Positions 34,079 through 43,086 of a stretch of DNA of 64,000 nt are shown here, piece after piece. Each line of letters opens with the position of its first letter. Position 1 is the first letter of the stretch. The stretch is taken from the NCBI RefSeq assembly GCF_003432035.1, contig NZ_QOHO01000011.1:1-64000 (forward strand), written 5' to 3'. The DNA is from Lacrimispora amygdalina. GTDB taxonomy: Bacteria; Bacillota; Clostridia; Lachnospirales; Lachnospiraceae. The position numbers and the translations under genes were made by a program. The notes below the pieces were generated by a model. It had not been told where the DNA came from and did no database searches. It saw nothing but the letters and a program-made list of their open reading frames with translations.

Positions 34079-36733
34079 CTATTGCCAGCGATTTTTCAGT
34101 TTTGTCTGCAGACGGTATAACGTATTAAGGGCATCAATGGGCGTCATGTTGCCAAGCTCCAGTTCTCCTAATTCCCGGATAATATCGTCATCCTTTACCG
34201 TATCGAAAAGTGACATCTGCTGCAAATCCACTTCATCCGGTTTTGGAACAGCCTTCCGCTGTGATATGCCGCCATTTGCTTCCGCTATTTCTTTCGCTTT
34301 TGCTGTAATATCCGCATCACTTAACTCTGCAAGCAGTTCCTTCGCTCTGATTATGACAGTATCAGGGACACCTGCAAGCTTTGCGACCTGGATTCCATAG
34401 CTCTTATCAGCCCCGCCTTTAATTATTTTCCTTAAGAAAACAATGTCATCTCCCTGCTCTTTCACAGCGATGCAGTAGTTATTGACCCCGCTCATGGTCC
34501 CTTCCAGTTCGGTAAGTTCATGATAATGAGTCGCAAACAAAGTTTTTGCTCCCAGGAGTTTTAAATTGCTGATATGCTCCACCACTGACCAGGCAATGCT
34601 CAGTCCGTCAAAGGTACTGGTTCCTCTTCCGATTTCATCCAGGACGATCAGACTGTTTTTTGTGGCGTTACGGAGAATATTGGCAACCTCCGTCATCTCC
34701 ACCATAAAAGTACTCTGGCCGGAAGCCAGATCATCCGAAGCTCCCACACGGGTAAAAATCCGGTCACAGATTCCGATGTTTGCTTCATCAGCAGGAACAA
34801 AACAGCCAATCTGAGCCATCAGTACAATCAGCGCCGTCTGTCTCATATACGTTGATTTTCCCGCCATGTTAGGTCCTGTTATAATGGACAGGCGGTTTTT
34901 TCCATTGTCTAAATAAACATCGTTGGATACGAACAAATCATCCCGAAGCATCTTTTCCACAACCGGATGGCGCCCGTTCTTAATATCAATGATACCCTTT
35001 TCATTAATCTGTGGCTTTACATAATTATTTCTCGTTGCTACAGAAGATAAGGAAACCAGCACATCAATCCCTGCAATGGCTCTGGCACTTTTCTGAATTC
35101 GAAGTACCTTGGAAGCAATCATATCGCGGACTTCACAGAAAAGGTCATATTCCAGGGAAAACAGCTTATCCTCAGCTCCCAGGATGATATCTTCCAGTTC
35201 CTTTAACTCATTGGTGGTATAACGTTCTGCATTGGCCAGTGTCTGTTTTCTGATAAAATAATCCGGAACCAGCTCCTTAAAGGAATTGGTCACTTCAAAA
35301 TAGTAGCCAAATACTTTGTTATACTTCACTTTCAGATTCTTGATTCCGCTTTTTTCTTTTTCCTTTGCCTCTAAATCTGCCAGCCAGGTTTTCCCTTCTG
35401 TTTTCGCACTGCGAAGCTTATCCGCCTCTTCATGAAAGCCTTCTCTGATGATTCCGCCCTCTCTGATGGACACAGGGGGATCTTCAATAATTGCACGTTC
35501 AATGTAATCCTTGATATCATCGAGAGGATCCAGATCGTTATATAAATCAGTTAAAAGCTCACTGGTAAATTCTTTTAACAGCGTCTTAATATACGGAAGC
35601 ATCTCCAATGAATTTTTAAATGCGATTAAATCCCTGGGATTTGCAGTCTTATAGCTGATTCTTCCAATCAGACGCTCCAGATCGTAGATGGGATTTAGAT
35701 ACTCACTGATCTCCTCCCTGGATATGTAATTCATATTCAGCTCTTCAATGGCATTCTGACGTTTTATAATATCAGATTTATGAATCAGGGGCTGCTCCAC
35801 ATAGGTGCGCAGCATTCTGGCTCCCATAGCCGTTTTGGTCCGGTCAAGAACCCATAGAAGACTTCCCCGTTTCTGCTTTTCCCTAAGCGTCTCAAGAAGC
35901 TCTAAGTTTCTTCTGGTGGATGTATCAATGATCATGTACTGCCCGGTGGAATAAGGTGTGATAGTCGTGATATGGGACAGGCTGCTTTTCTGGGTTTCAT
36001 ACATATACTGCATCACTGCACCGGCTGCAATCACCCCCATATCGTAATCATCAAGTCCAAGCCCCGTAAGAGAGCCTACCTGATAATGCTCACGTAAAAT
36101 TTTTCTGCAGACTTCGTCGGAAAAATAATGATGATCCAGAGATGAAATAACCGTATGATACCGGTTTTTTATTTCTTCAATATCCACTCCTGATACATAA
36201 AAAGCTTCATTGCAGATGATTTCAGATGGTGTAAATTTGTTTATTTCATCAATCAGTTCCCGGTCAGATTCCACTTCTGTTACCAGAAAATCGCCGGTGC
36301 TGATATCTGTGACGGCAATGCCATATGCCTCTCCGATGTAAACAACTCCCATCAGATAATTATTCCTTGTTTCATCAAGAGCCTGCGCGCTGGTTATGGT
36401 TCCGGGAGTTACCACACGGATTACTTCCCGTTTAACAAGTCCCTTGGCCTGCCTGGGATCCTCCATCTGTTCGGCAATGGCAACTTTATACCCCTTTTGT
36501 ACCAGACGGTTTAAATAGGTTTCAACAGCATGATGAGGAACGCCGCACATAGGTGCCCGTTCCTCTAATCCGCATTCTTTGCCTGTTAAAGTTATTTCCA
36601 GCTCTCTGGATACCGTAATCGCATCTTCAAAAAACATTTCATAAAAGTCACCCAGTCTGTAAAATAATAGACATCCCGGGTATTCTTTTTTTGTTTCTAA
36701 ATAATGAGCCATCATTGGCGATAATCCAGCCAT
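34079..36733 (-). CDS. mutS: DNA mismatch repair protein MutS
   Basis: Binds base mismatches and small loops. The 884-residue protein begins with the mismatch-reading domain, where Phe-Tyr-Glu in RLGDFYEMFFEDA is the intercalating motif. Connector, lever and clamp domains follow, then the ATPase: TGPNMAGKSTYMRQTALIVLM (Walker A), LIVLDEIGRGTSTFDGLSIAW and LFATHYHELTEL. The C-terminal tail (DLQQMSLFDT) includes the beta-clamp-like QMSLF peptide. It lies 27 bases after miaB. Confidence 0.98.
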   Translation of the reverse strand: MAGLSPMMAHYLETKKEYPGCLLFYRLGDFYEMFFEDAITVSRELEITLTGKECGLEERAPMCGVPHHAVETYLNRLVQKGYKVAIAEQMEDPRQAKGLVKREVIRVVTPGTITSAQALDETRNNYLMGVVYIGEAYGIAVTDISTGDFLVTEVESDRELIDEINKFTPSEIICNEAFYVSGVDIEEIKNRYHTVISSLDHHYFSDEVCRKILREHYQVGSLTGLGLDDYDMGVIAAGAVMQYMYETQKSSLSHITTITPYSTGQYMIIDTSTRRNLELLETLREKQKRGSLLWVLDRTKTAMGARMLRTYVEQPLIHKSDIIKRQNAIEELNMNYISREEISEYLNPIYDLERLIGRISYKTANPRDLIAFKNSLEMLPYIKTLLKEFTSELLTDLYNDLDPLDDIKDYIERAIIEDPPVSIREGGIIREGFHEEADKLRSAKTEGKTWLADLEAKEKEKSGIKNLKVKYNKVFGYYFEVTNSFKELVPDYFIRKQTLANAERYTTNELKELEDIILGAEDKLFSLEYDLFCEVRDMIASKVLRIQKSARAIAGIDVLVSLSSVATRNNYVKPQINEKGIIDIKNGRHPVVEKMLRDDLFVSNDVYLDNGKNRLSIITGPNMAGKSTYMRQTALIVLMAQIGCFVPADEANIGICDRIFTRVGASDDLASGQSTFMVEMTEVANILRNATKNSLIVLDEIGRGTSTFDGLSIAWSVVEHISNLKLLGAKTLFATHYHELTELEGTMSGVNNYCIAVKEQGDDIVFLRKIIKGGADKSYGIQVAKLAGVPDTVIIRAKELLAELSDADITAKAKEIAEANGGISQRKAVPKPDEVDLQQMSLFDTVKDDDIIRELGELELGNMTPIDALNTLYRLQTKLKNRWQ

Positions 36734-36760
36734 TCTCTTTTGTTTCCTCTTTTCTTCTGT

Positions 36761-38203
36761 TTATGGTCTTAACGTTCCCATATAATAAAATCCCTTGGAT
36801 TCATCAAGATACACGTCCACTATTTTTCCGATCAGAGACGGATCTCCCTTAAAATGAACGGTCGTATTATTGCTTAGCCGTCCGGTTATATAACCCTCTC
36901 CATGATCATTTACTTCCTCTGCCAGGACCTTCTGAACTGTATGCACTTCTCTGCCGCAAACCTCAGATGAAATCTGCTGGACTAAAGACAGCAGTCGGTC
37001 AAAACGTTCCTTTATAACTTCATCCGGCACCTGGTCATCCATTTTGGCAGCCGGTGTACCCGTGCGCTTGGAATAGATAAAAGTAAATGCACTGTCAAAG
37101 CGTACTTTTCTTACTACATCAAGGGTTTCTTCAAAATCTTCATCCGTTTCTCCCGGGAACCCTACAATAATGTCAGTAGTCAGAGAAATATCCGGCATGG
37201 CAGCACGGATTTTTTCAACAAGCTCTAAATATTTTTCTTTTGTATAGTTCCGGTTCATAAGCTTTAGGATACGGCTGCTTCCTGACTGGAGAGGAAGATG
37301 AAGATGGCGGCATACTTTTTTAGAGTTTTTCATGGCCTCTATCAGTTCATCAGATAAATCCTTCGGGTGGGACGTCATAAAACGGATGCGCTCCAGCCCC
37401 TCCACCTCATCTGCCTGGGTAAGAAGATCTGCAAAGCTGATTGGTTCTTCCAGCGTTTTTCCATAGGAGTTAACGTTCTGGCCAAGCAGCATAATCTCAA
37501 CAACACCGTCATCTGCAAGTCCCTTTATCTCAGTCATAATATCTTTTGGGCTGCGGCTGCGTTCCCTTCCTCTTACGTAAGGTACAATACAATAGCTGCA
37601 GAAATTATCACAGCCAAACATGATGTTGACGCCGGACTTAAACGAATATTTCCTGTCTGCCGGAAGGTCTTCCACCACCTGGTCCGTTCCCTTCCAGATG
37701 TCAACCACCATCTTTTTTACTTCCAGACGCTGGTATAAAAGCTCTGCCAGCTTATAGATGTTATGTGTACCAAAAATAACATCTACAAACCGGTAGCTCT
37801 TTTTAATTTTTTCCACCACATCTTCTTCCTGCATCATGCATCCGCAAAGAGCTATCATCATGTCAGGATTTTTCTTTTTCAGACTGTTTAAAACTCCCAG
37901 TCTTCCGTAAACCTTCTGATTGGCATTCTCTCTCACTGTACAGGTATTATAAAGAACAAAATCTGCCTCTTCGGTGTCCGTCTGTTCAAACCCAACAGCT
38001 TCTAAAATCCCCTGAAGCTTTTCGGAATCTCTGGAATTCATCTGACAGCCAAATGTCTGTGTGCAAAAGGTCATAGGGCGTCCAAGCTCTTCACTCCGCC
38101 GTTTTACATACCTGCTTACTTTTGCCATAAAATAATATTGTCTTTCAGGTTCCCTTACCGGCACTTCCCCTTTTATATCAATCTGATCTATATCAATCTG
38201 CAT
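36761..38203 (-). CDS. miaB: tRNA-2-methylthio-N6-dimethylallyladenosine synthase
   Basis: Radical SAM enzyme that adds the 2-methylthio group to i6A37, the product of MiaA. The 480-residue form starts at ATG 38203 (AAAGGGA upstream; 38221 is in frame). The N-terminal UPF0004 domain has TFGCQMNSRDSE and the three cluster cysteines CTVRENA and ALCGCMMQEED. The radical SAM cysteines are in CDNFCSYCIVPYVRG, and the C-terminus has a TRAM domain (VLAEEVNDHGEGYITGRLSNNT). It heads miaB-mutS-mutL-miaA behind a consensus promoter. Confidence 0.97.
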   Translation of the reverse strand: MQIDIDQIDIKGEVPVREPERQYYFMAKVSRYVKRRSEELGRPMTFCTQTFGCQMNSRDSEKLQGILEAVGFEQTDTEEADFVLYNTCTVRENANQKVYGRLGVLNSLKKKNPDMMIALCGCMMQEEDVVEKIKKSYRFVDVIFGTHNIYKLAELLYQRLEVKKMVVDIWKGTDQVVEDLPADRKYSFKSGVNIMFGCDNFCSYCIVPYVRGRERSRSPKDIMTEIKGLADDGVVEIMLLGQNVNSYGKTLEEPISFADLLTQADEVEGLERIRFMTSHPKDLSDELIEAMKNSKKVCRHLHLPLQSGSSRILKLMNRNYTKEKYLELVEKIRAAMPDISLTTDIIVGFPGETDEDFEETLDVVRKVRFDSAFTFIYSKRTGTPAAKMDDQVPDEVIKERFDRLLSLVQQISSEVCGREVHTVQKVLAEEVNDHGEGYITGRLSNNTTVHFKGDPSLIGKIVDVYLDESKGFYYMGTLRP

Positions 38204-38253
38204 CTGAAAAATCCCTTTCATTCATTCTGTTTTTTAAACCCTTTATCAAAAGC

Positions 38254-38282
38254 ATTTTACATGAAACGCCATAAAATGTCAA
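38254..38282 (-). promoter_or_regulatory. Sigma-A promoter of miaB-mutS-mutL-miaA
   Basis: On the minus strand TTGACA (38282-38277), a 17-base spacer and TAAAAT (38259-38254), 51 bases before the miaB start. Confidence 0.85.
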
Positions 38283-38332
38283 CTTTGCCAGACGGTTCTC
38301 CCGTTTTTTCGCAGCTTCTGCCAGAAGCCGTT

Positions 38333-39844
38333 TTAGTATGGAGGCAGGACCGTCAGGGGCTCTGCATTCACATTCTGTGTAAAGAACTCATCATGCTCCA
38401 CCAGAAGCATGGACGGCTGAAATTTCAGGATCAGGTTTTCAATCTGGATTCTGGAATATACATCAATAAAGTTTAAAGGTTCATCCCATATATAAAGGTG
38501 GGCCTGCTCACACAGGCTGCGCGCAATGAGAACTTTTTTCTTCTGCCCCTCGCTGTACGCCTCCATGGGTTTTTGAAATTGCTCTCTTGAAAAATCCAGT
38601 TTCCTTAACAATGCTTTAAACAGAGAATCCTCCACACCGCACTGCTTTCCGTATTCTGTCAGACTCCCCTTTAAAAAGGAGGTATCCTGGGAAACGTAGG
38701 AAATCTTCAGTCCGCTTGCCGCCTCAATGGTTCCATGGTAATCAATCAGCCTTTCCGGATCTTTATCACCTAAAATCAATTTCAGAATGGTTGTTTTTCC
38801 GCTGCCGTTCCTGCCCTGGAGTGATATCCGCTGTCCCTGTTCAAGGTTAAAACTGACCGGAGCACACACCGGTCCCTCATAGTACGGTACAACATCCTTT
38901 AAAACAAGCAGTCTGCCGGAATGGTGTTTTAACGGATACAGCTTTAAATCTTCTGCTTCCTCAACATTTTTCAGCAGCCCTCTCTTCTCTTCAATTGCCT
39001 GGTTCTGCCTTCGCTCTAAGTTTTTTCTGCGCATCTGCATGCGCCTTGATTTTTCTCCCACATAAGCCCTGGTATCAATGGACGTTTCGTAGATCGCGGA
39101 CTTTTTTCCTATCTTGGTGGACTCCACTTTATCCGCCCATTCTCCCGACTGCCTGGCTGCTGCTTCAAGATGGCGGATATCCTTTTTTAAACGCTCATTT
39201 TCCGATTGCTCATATTGATCCTTTCTCTGCCGGTTTTCGTACCACACAGAGAAATTTCCTTTTTGGACCTCAATATCAGCCCGGTTAATAGATAAAATGT
39301 GATCTACCGATTCATCTAAAAATTTTCGGTCATGAGACACCAGTATAAAGCCTTTTTTGCTGTTTAAATACTGGCTGACCAGTTCCCTTCCTTCCCTGTC
39401 CAGATGATTGGTCGGTTCATCAATGAGAAGAAAATTGCCTTCACGTAAAAATAAGGCAGCCAGCAAAACCTTTGTCCGCTCTCCGTTTGACAGCGTATTA
39501 TAAGGCCGGTAAAGCGCCTCTTCTGAAACCTGCAGCTTTGTCAGTTCTCTTTTCAACTCCCAGTACGGGCAGTCGCCAAGAACGGAATTGACAATATCAA
39601 GTGTCTGCGCTTCCTGGTCCTCCACTTCATAGGGAAAGTAATCAAATCTGACGCTTGATATAATACTTCCTGTATATTGCATCCGGTTCATAAGAAGATT
39701 TAAGAAAGTAGTCTTCCCCCGCCCGTTTCTTCCTGTAAAACCAAGTTTCCAGTCTGTATCCAGCTGAAACGTAGCGTGTTCAAATACCGGATCACTGCTT
39801 CCTTCGTAAGTAAATGAAAGATCTTTAACCTGAATCAATGACAT
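38333..39844 (-). CDS. ABC-F ribosomal protection protein (Lsa/Vga-like)
   Basis: ABC-F proteins of this group bind the ribosomal E site and displace lincosamides, streptogramins A and pleuromutilins. The product from ATG 39844 (GGAGG 7 bases upstream) has 503 residues. Domain 1: GRNGRGKTTFLNL, LSNGERTKVLLAA, LLIDEPTNHLD. Domain 2: GRNGSGKTTILKL, YSEGQKKKVLIA, YIWDEPLNFID; the changed EPLNFID box is typical of the Lsa/Vga/Sal side of the family. The antibiotic-resistance linker is about 195-275. There are no membrane helices. The exact drug range cannot be read. Expression is likely controlled by the attenuator in its leader. Confidence 0.9.
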   Translation of the reverse strand: MSLIQVKDLSFTYEGSSDPVFEHATFQLDTDWKLGFTGRNGRGKTTFLNLLMNRMQYTGSIISSVRFDYFPYEVEDQEAQTLDIVNSVLGDCPYWELKRELTKLQVSEEALYRPYNTLSNGERTKVLLAALFLREGNFLLIDEPTNHLDREGRELVSQYLNSKKGFILVSHDRKFLDESVDHILSINRADIEVQKGNFSVWYENRQRKDQYEQSENERLKKDIRHLEAAARQSGEWADKVESTKIGKKSAIYETSIDTRAYVGEKSRRMQMRRKNLERRQNQAIEEKRGLLKNVEEAEDLKLYPLKHHSGRLLVLKDVVPYYEGPVCAPVSFNLEQGQRISLQGRNGSGKTTILKLILGDKDPERLIDYHGTIEAASGLKISYVSQDTSFLKGSLTEYGKQCGVEDSLFKALLRKLDFSREQFQKPMEAYSEGQKKKVLIARSLCEQAHLYIWDEPLNFIDVYSRIQIENLILKFQPSMLLVEHDEFFTQNVNAEPLTVLPPY

Positions 39845-39884
39845 AGACATCCCTCCAAATATTGCAGTAAATAAATACCTGCAC

Positions 39885-39918
39885 AAAAAATGGCTGCAAG
39901 AATTTAATTCTCACAGCC
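39885..39918 (-). terminator. Leader terminator 2 before the ABC-F gene
   Basis: On the minus strand GGCTGTGAGAAT (39918-39907), loop TAA, ATTCTTGCAGCC (39903-39892), then TTTTTT. Two mismatched bases interrupt the stem. It lies 41 bases before the start codon, so without an escape mechanism most transcripts would end here. Confidence 0.85.
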
Positions 39919-39952
39919 GTTCCTTTTGCCGGTGGTGTCTATTTCCGGACAC

Positions 39953-39988
39953 AAAAAAAGGCTTGAGAATGAAGTAATATTCTTGCAA
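39953..39988 (-). promoter_or_regulatory. Leader hairpin 1 (attenuator / antiterminator partner)
   Basis: TTG-CA-AGAAT and ATTCTCAA pair around an 8-base loop and lead to GCC plus a T7 run. The distal arm ATTCTCAAGCC can instead pair with GGCTGTGAGAAT of terminator 2 (11 bp, one bulge), and the proximal GCAAGAAT with ATTCTTGC. The two hairpins are thus mutually exclusive. A third, weak hairpin (GATAT/ATATC plus T7) lies at 40002-40021. Confidence 0.7.
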
Positions 39989-40052
39989 AAACAGGCACAA
40001 TAAAAAAAGATATAAAATATCCTGATTTTATTATGCAGTTACTTTACAAGAA

Positions 40053-40064
40053 TTATTTCTTCAT
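40053..40064 (-). CDS. Three-codon leader ORF (MKK)
   Basis: ATG-AAG-AAA-TAA on the minus strand, with a strong purine ribosome site (GGAAGGGGTGAAAGG) immediately upstream and only about 25 bases after the expected transcript start. Tiny ORFs in this position are known in leaders of other ABC-F genes, where a drug-stalled ribosome changes the fold. The peptide itself is unlikely to act. Confidence 0.65.
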   Translation of the reverse strand: MKK

Positions 40065-40094
40065 CCTTTCACCCCTTCCGTTTCTTCTGCCGGT

Positions 40095-40123
40095 AGTTTA
40101 TCATACAATAAAAGAATTGTCAA
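40095..40123 (-). promoter_or_regulatory. Sigma-A promoter of the ABC-F leader
   Basis: On the minus strand TTGACA (40123-40118), a 17-base spacer and TAAACT (40100-40095). It is separate from the proA operon, whose stop codon is at 40143. Confidence 0.85.
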
Positions 40124-40142
40124 ACAATGATGACAAATTATA

Positions 40143-41387
40143 TTATGGCCGTATTTGTCCATTACCATAAATAATATATTTAGTGGTAGTAAGTTCCTTT
40201 AATCCCATAGGACCTCTGGCGTGAAGCTTCTGTGTACTGATTCCGATCTCAGCTCCAAAACCGAATTCGTATCCATCGGTAAACCGGGTCGATGCATTCA
40301 CATAAACAGCTGCTGCATCAATTTCATTTAAAAATTTCTGGGCATTGTTATAATCGGATGTAATGATTGCTTCCGAATGTTTGGTATTATAACGGTTAAT
40401 ATGAGCTATGGCATCCGCCACAGAATCAACAAGCTTTAAAGATACAATATAATCCAAGTACTCCATACCCCAGTCTTCTTCCTTAGCCGGTACAAAGTCC
40501 TTTACAATCTTACACGCCTCCTCATCCGCCCGTATCTCCACTGATTTTGTTAAAAGGCGCTGGTTTAACAGCGGAAGAAAGCGGGCTGCCACCGCTCTGT
40601 GTACCAAAAGTGATTCACACGCATTGCAAACCCCGATTCTCTGGGTTTTTGCATTAAAGATGATATCCAGTGCCATGTCAAAGTCTGCTGATTCATCTAC
40701 AAAGATATGGCAGTTGCCTGTGCCGGTTTCAATCACAGGTATGTTGCTGTTATCAACAACGCTTTTTATAAGCCCTGCCCCTCCTCTTGGAATCAGTACA
40801 TCCACGTATTCACGAAGACGCATGAACTCCTTTGTCTTTTCTCTGTCTGTATCCGTGATGAGCTGAAGAGCATCTTCCGGCAGTCCTGCACGGGACAGCC
40901 CTGTTCTTAACCATTTGACAATGGCTTTATTGGACTCCAGCGCATCGCTTCCGCCTTTTAAAATTACTGCATTACCGGATTTAAAACAAAGTCCGAAGGC
41001 ATCAGCTGTCACATTAGGCCTTGCCTCATATATAATTCCAACAACCCCGAGAGGAACCCTTTTCTGACCGATGGTAAGCCCGTTTGGACGCATCTTCATG
41101 GAAAGGACTTCTCCCACAGGGTCTTCTAAAGCTGCTACTGCCAAAAGTCCCTGTGCCATATCTTCGATTCGCTTCGGTGTCAGTTCCAGCCGGTCTACCA
41201 GTCCCTGGCTCATTCCTGCTGCCGTTGCCTTAATCACATCATCCTGATTGGCAGAGAGAATCTCCGCCTCACCTTCCAGCAAGGCAGCCGCTGCCAATTT
41301 CAGCCCTTCATCCTTTTTTGCAGAACCAAGGATTCCAATCATTCCTGTTGCTTCTTTTGCCTTTTTACCAATCTCAGTTATCGTCAT
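40143..41387 (-). CDS. proA: Gamma-glutamyl phosphate reductase
   Basis: Second step of proline synthesis: reduces glutamyl-5-phosphate to the semialdehyde with NADPH. The 414-residue aldehyde dehydrogenase-like protein has [52 protein letters not shown], the catalytic Cys in [14 protein letters not shown], and [28 protein letters not shown]. It is the last gene of proB-DUF896-fau-proA. Confidence 0.97.
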   Translation of the reverse strand: MTITEIGKKAKEATGMIGILGSAKKDEGLKLAAAALLEGEAEILSANQDDVIKATAAGMSQGLVDRLELTPKRIEDMAQGLLAVAALEDPVGEVLSMKMRPNGLTIGQKRVPLGVVGIIYEARPNVTADAFGLCFKSGNAVILKGGSDALESNKAIVKWLRTGLSRAGLPEDALQLITDTDREKTKEFMRLREYVDVLIPRGGAGLIKSVVDNSNIPVIETGTGNCHIFVDESADFDMALDIIFNAKTQRIGVCNACESLLVHRAVAARFLPLLNQRLLTKSVEIRADEEACKIVKDFVPAKEEDWGMEYLDYIVSLKLVDSVADAIAHINRYNTKHSEAIITSDYNNAQKFLNEIDAAAVYVNASTRFTDGYEFGFGAEIGISTQKLHARGPMGLKELTTTKYIIYGNGQIRP

Positions 41388-41403
41388 TAAAGTCTCCTTT
41401 CTT

Positions 41404-41946
41404 TTAAGGAATAATAATCATATCTACCGTCTTGTCATGAGGATCTGCGGGGATTGTGTCAAATATCTGAAACTCATAGGCAATGGCGATTCTGCGATGA
41501 TCCGGTTCCTTTTCAAAGAACCGGTCATAATATCCGCCTCCGTACCCAAGCCTGTTTCTGCTTTTATCAAAGGCAATTCCAGGTACTATCACGGGAGACG
41601 AAGTGTCATTGATTTTTAAACAGGATTCCTTAGGTTCCATGATCCCCATTGTTCCTTCCTCCAGATCGGATTTTCCTGTGATAACATAAAAATCCAGGTT
41701 CTTTCCCGACACTTTGGGAACAGCCACGCATTTGCCCTGTTTTAACAACAGATCCATGAATTTCCAGGTTCCTGCTTCATGGCGCATGGAAGCATAACAG
41801 TAAATGCAGAACGCTCTGTTTATTTCCTCAAGTTCCAGAAGCCTGGCACAGATTGCTTCATCCCATTGTGCCTCTAATGACACACTAAGACTGTCCCGCT
41901 GTTCCTTCACCCATTTGCGAATCTCATTCTTCTCCGACTTTTCCAT
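41404..41946 (-). CDS. 5-formyltetrahydrofolate cyclo-ligase
   Basis: Converts 5-formyl-THF to 5,10-methenyl-THF with ATP. The start at 41946 ([20 protein letters not shown]) matches where the family begins; ATG 41976 is in frame and has AGGA 5 bases away, so it is a real alternative (190 residues). The blocks [54 protein letters not shown], and the C-terminal VDMIIIP are typical. It overlaps the DUF896 gene by 23 bases and lies between proB and proA, an unusual mix of pathways. Confidence 0.94.
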   Translation of the reverse strand: MEKSEKNEIRKWVKEQRDSLSVSLEAQWDEAICARLLELEEINRAFCIYCYASMRHEAGTWKFMDLLLKQGKCVAVPKVSGKNLDFYVITGKSDLEEGTMGIMEPKESCLKINDTSSPVIVPGIAFDKSRNRLGYGGGYYDRFFEKEPDHRRIAIAYEFQIFDTIPADPHDKTVDMIIIP

Positions 41947-42145
41947 ACTTTTTACCCAGATCCGTAACAGTACCATCTGTTTCCTGAATGGAGATACTGT
42001 TTAGATTTCCTCTTAAGCTGCTCCGTATGGCTTCAATGTACTCTTTTCTTAAAGCCGCCTGTTCCGCCTTCTCTTCTTCTGAAAGTCCGGTAGCTTTGGA
42101 TTTATGATAAAGCGTGTTAATCCGGTCGATTTTATCCTGATTCAT
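41924..42145 (-). CDS. DUF896 / YnzC-family small protein
   Basis: A 73-residue cytoplasmic protein. The helical hairpin DRINTLYHKSKATGLSEEEKAEQAALRKEYIEAIR is the family's hallmark; the tail ([20 protein letters not shown]) is variable. In Bacillus, ynzC is in the SOS-linked yneA operon, but no such genes are seen here. The function is unknown. It sits 10 bases after proB, and its 3' end overlaps the cyclo-ligase gene. Confidence 0.9.
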   Translation of the reverse strand: MNQDKIDRINTLYHKSKATGLSEEEKAEQAALRKEYIEAIRSSLRGNLNSISIQETDGTVTDLGKKYGKVGEE

Positions 42146-42155
42146 CTTAGTCTCC

Positions 42156-43028
42156 TTAATACTCGTAATTAATATAGGTCATCAAATCAAAGTCATGATT
42201 GGGGTGTGCAAGAAATAAAGTTCCTTTCTCCTGTCCCGCTAAAATCTGGCTGATGATTTCCACATGGTCACCGTTGGCGATCACCATATCACAGCCACTG
42301 TCTGTTGCGATCCTGGCTGCAGCCAGTTTGGCTGACATACCTCCTGTACCCACGTCACTGCCTGATGTGGATTTGCCCATATTCATCAGTTCCGGTGTGA
42401 TTTCTCTCACCAGACTGATGAAACTTGCATCTGAGTTCTGCCTGGGATCATCGGAATACAGTCCGTCAATATCAGATAAAAGGATGAGAAGATCCGCACC
42501 GATTAATGCAGCAACAACCGCTGAGAGTCTGTCATTGTCGCCGAAATTATCCACGAGGGGAATCTCTGAGGTAGAAACAGTATCATTCTCATTGACAACA
42601 GGAATGGTTCCCAGCTTCAAAAGTTCATCAAAGGTATTCTGTGCGTTAAAACGGCTGTTTTCACTGACCATGGTATTCTTTGTAAGAAGCACCTGTGCCG
42701 CTATCTGGTTGTATTCGGCAAACAGCTTCTGATATACCATCATGAGCCTGGCCTGCCCGACTGCTGCAAAAGCCTGCTTCTCAGAGATGGTTACAGGTCT
42801 TGTATGGCGGCCAAGTGCCTGCCGTCCTGCTGCAATCGCACCGGAAGAAACTAAAACCACTTCCTTACCCTGTCCTTTTAAATCACTGATTACCCGGATG
42901 AGCTTTTCAATCTTCATCAGATTCAAGTCCCCGGTATGAGTATGGGTTAAGGAGGATGATCCGATTTTAATTACAATTCGTTTTTTATCCTTCAGTTTCA
43001 CTCGTTCCTCAATATTCATCTTCTTCAT
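42156..43028 (-). CDS. proB: Glutamate 5-kinase (short form without PUA domain)
   Basis: First step of proline synthesis; phosphorylates glutamate and is usually inhibited by proline. The 290-residue amino-acid kinase has IVIKIGSSSLTH, VVLVSSGAIAAG, VLLTKNTM, PVVNENDTVSTSEI, FGDNDRLSAVVAALIGADLLILLSDIDGLY, and GTGGMSAKLAAARIAT. It ends soon after GTLFLAH, so the C-terminal PUA domain of the roughly 370-residue enzymes is absent, as in some other Gram-positive enzymes. It heads the proline operon. Confidence 0.96.
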   Translation of the reverse strand: MKKMNIEERVKLKDKKRIVIKIGSSSLTHTHTGDLNLMKIEKLIRVISDLKGQGKEVVLVSSGAIAAGRQALGRHTRPVTISEKQAFAAVGQARLMMVYQKLFAEYNQIAAQVLLTKNTMVSENSRFNAQNTFDELLKLGTIPVVNENDTVSTSEIPLVDNFGDNDRLSAVVAALIGADLLILLSDIDGLYSDDPRQNSDASFISLVREITPELMNMGKSTSGSDVGTGGMSAKLAAARIATDSGCDMVIANGDHVEIISQILAGQEKGTLFLAHPNHDFDLMTYINYEY

Positions 43029-43056
43029 CCGCTTTCTAAATTACTTTTTATCTCAT

Positions 43057-43085
43057 ATCTTACATCATTTTTAAAAATACGTCAA
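43057..43085 (-). promoter_or_regulatory. Sigma-A promoter of the proline operon
   Basis: On the minus strand TTGACG (43085-43080), a 17-base spacer and TAAGAT (43062-43057). The -35 box lies beside the stop codon of the flavoprotein upstream. Confidence 0.82.
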
Positions 43086-43086
43086 T

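Noticed and set aside
39887-40142. Separate terminator of the proA operon in the ABC-F leader
   Set aside because: The hairpins sit downstream of a new promoter and close to the ABC-F start; they fit better as leader attenuators, though read-through from proA would meet them too.
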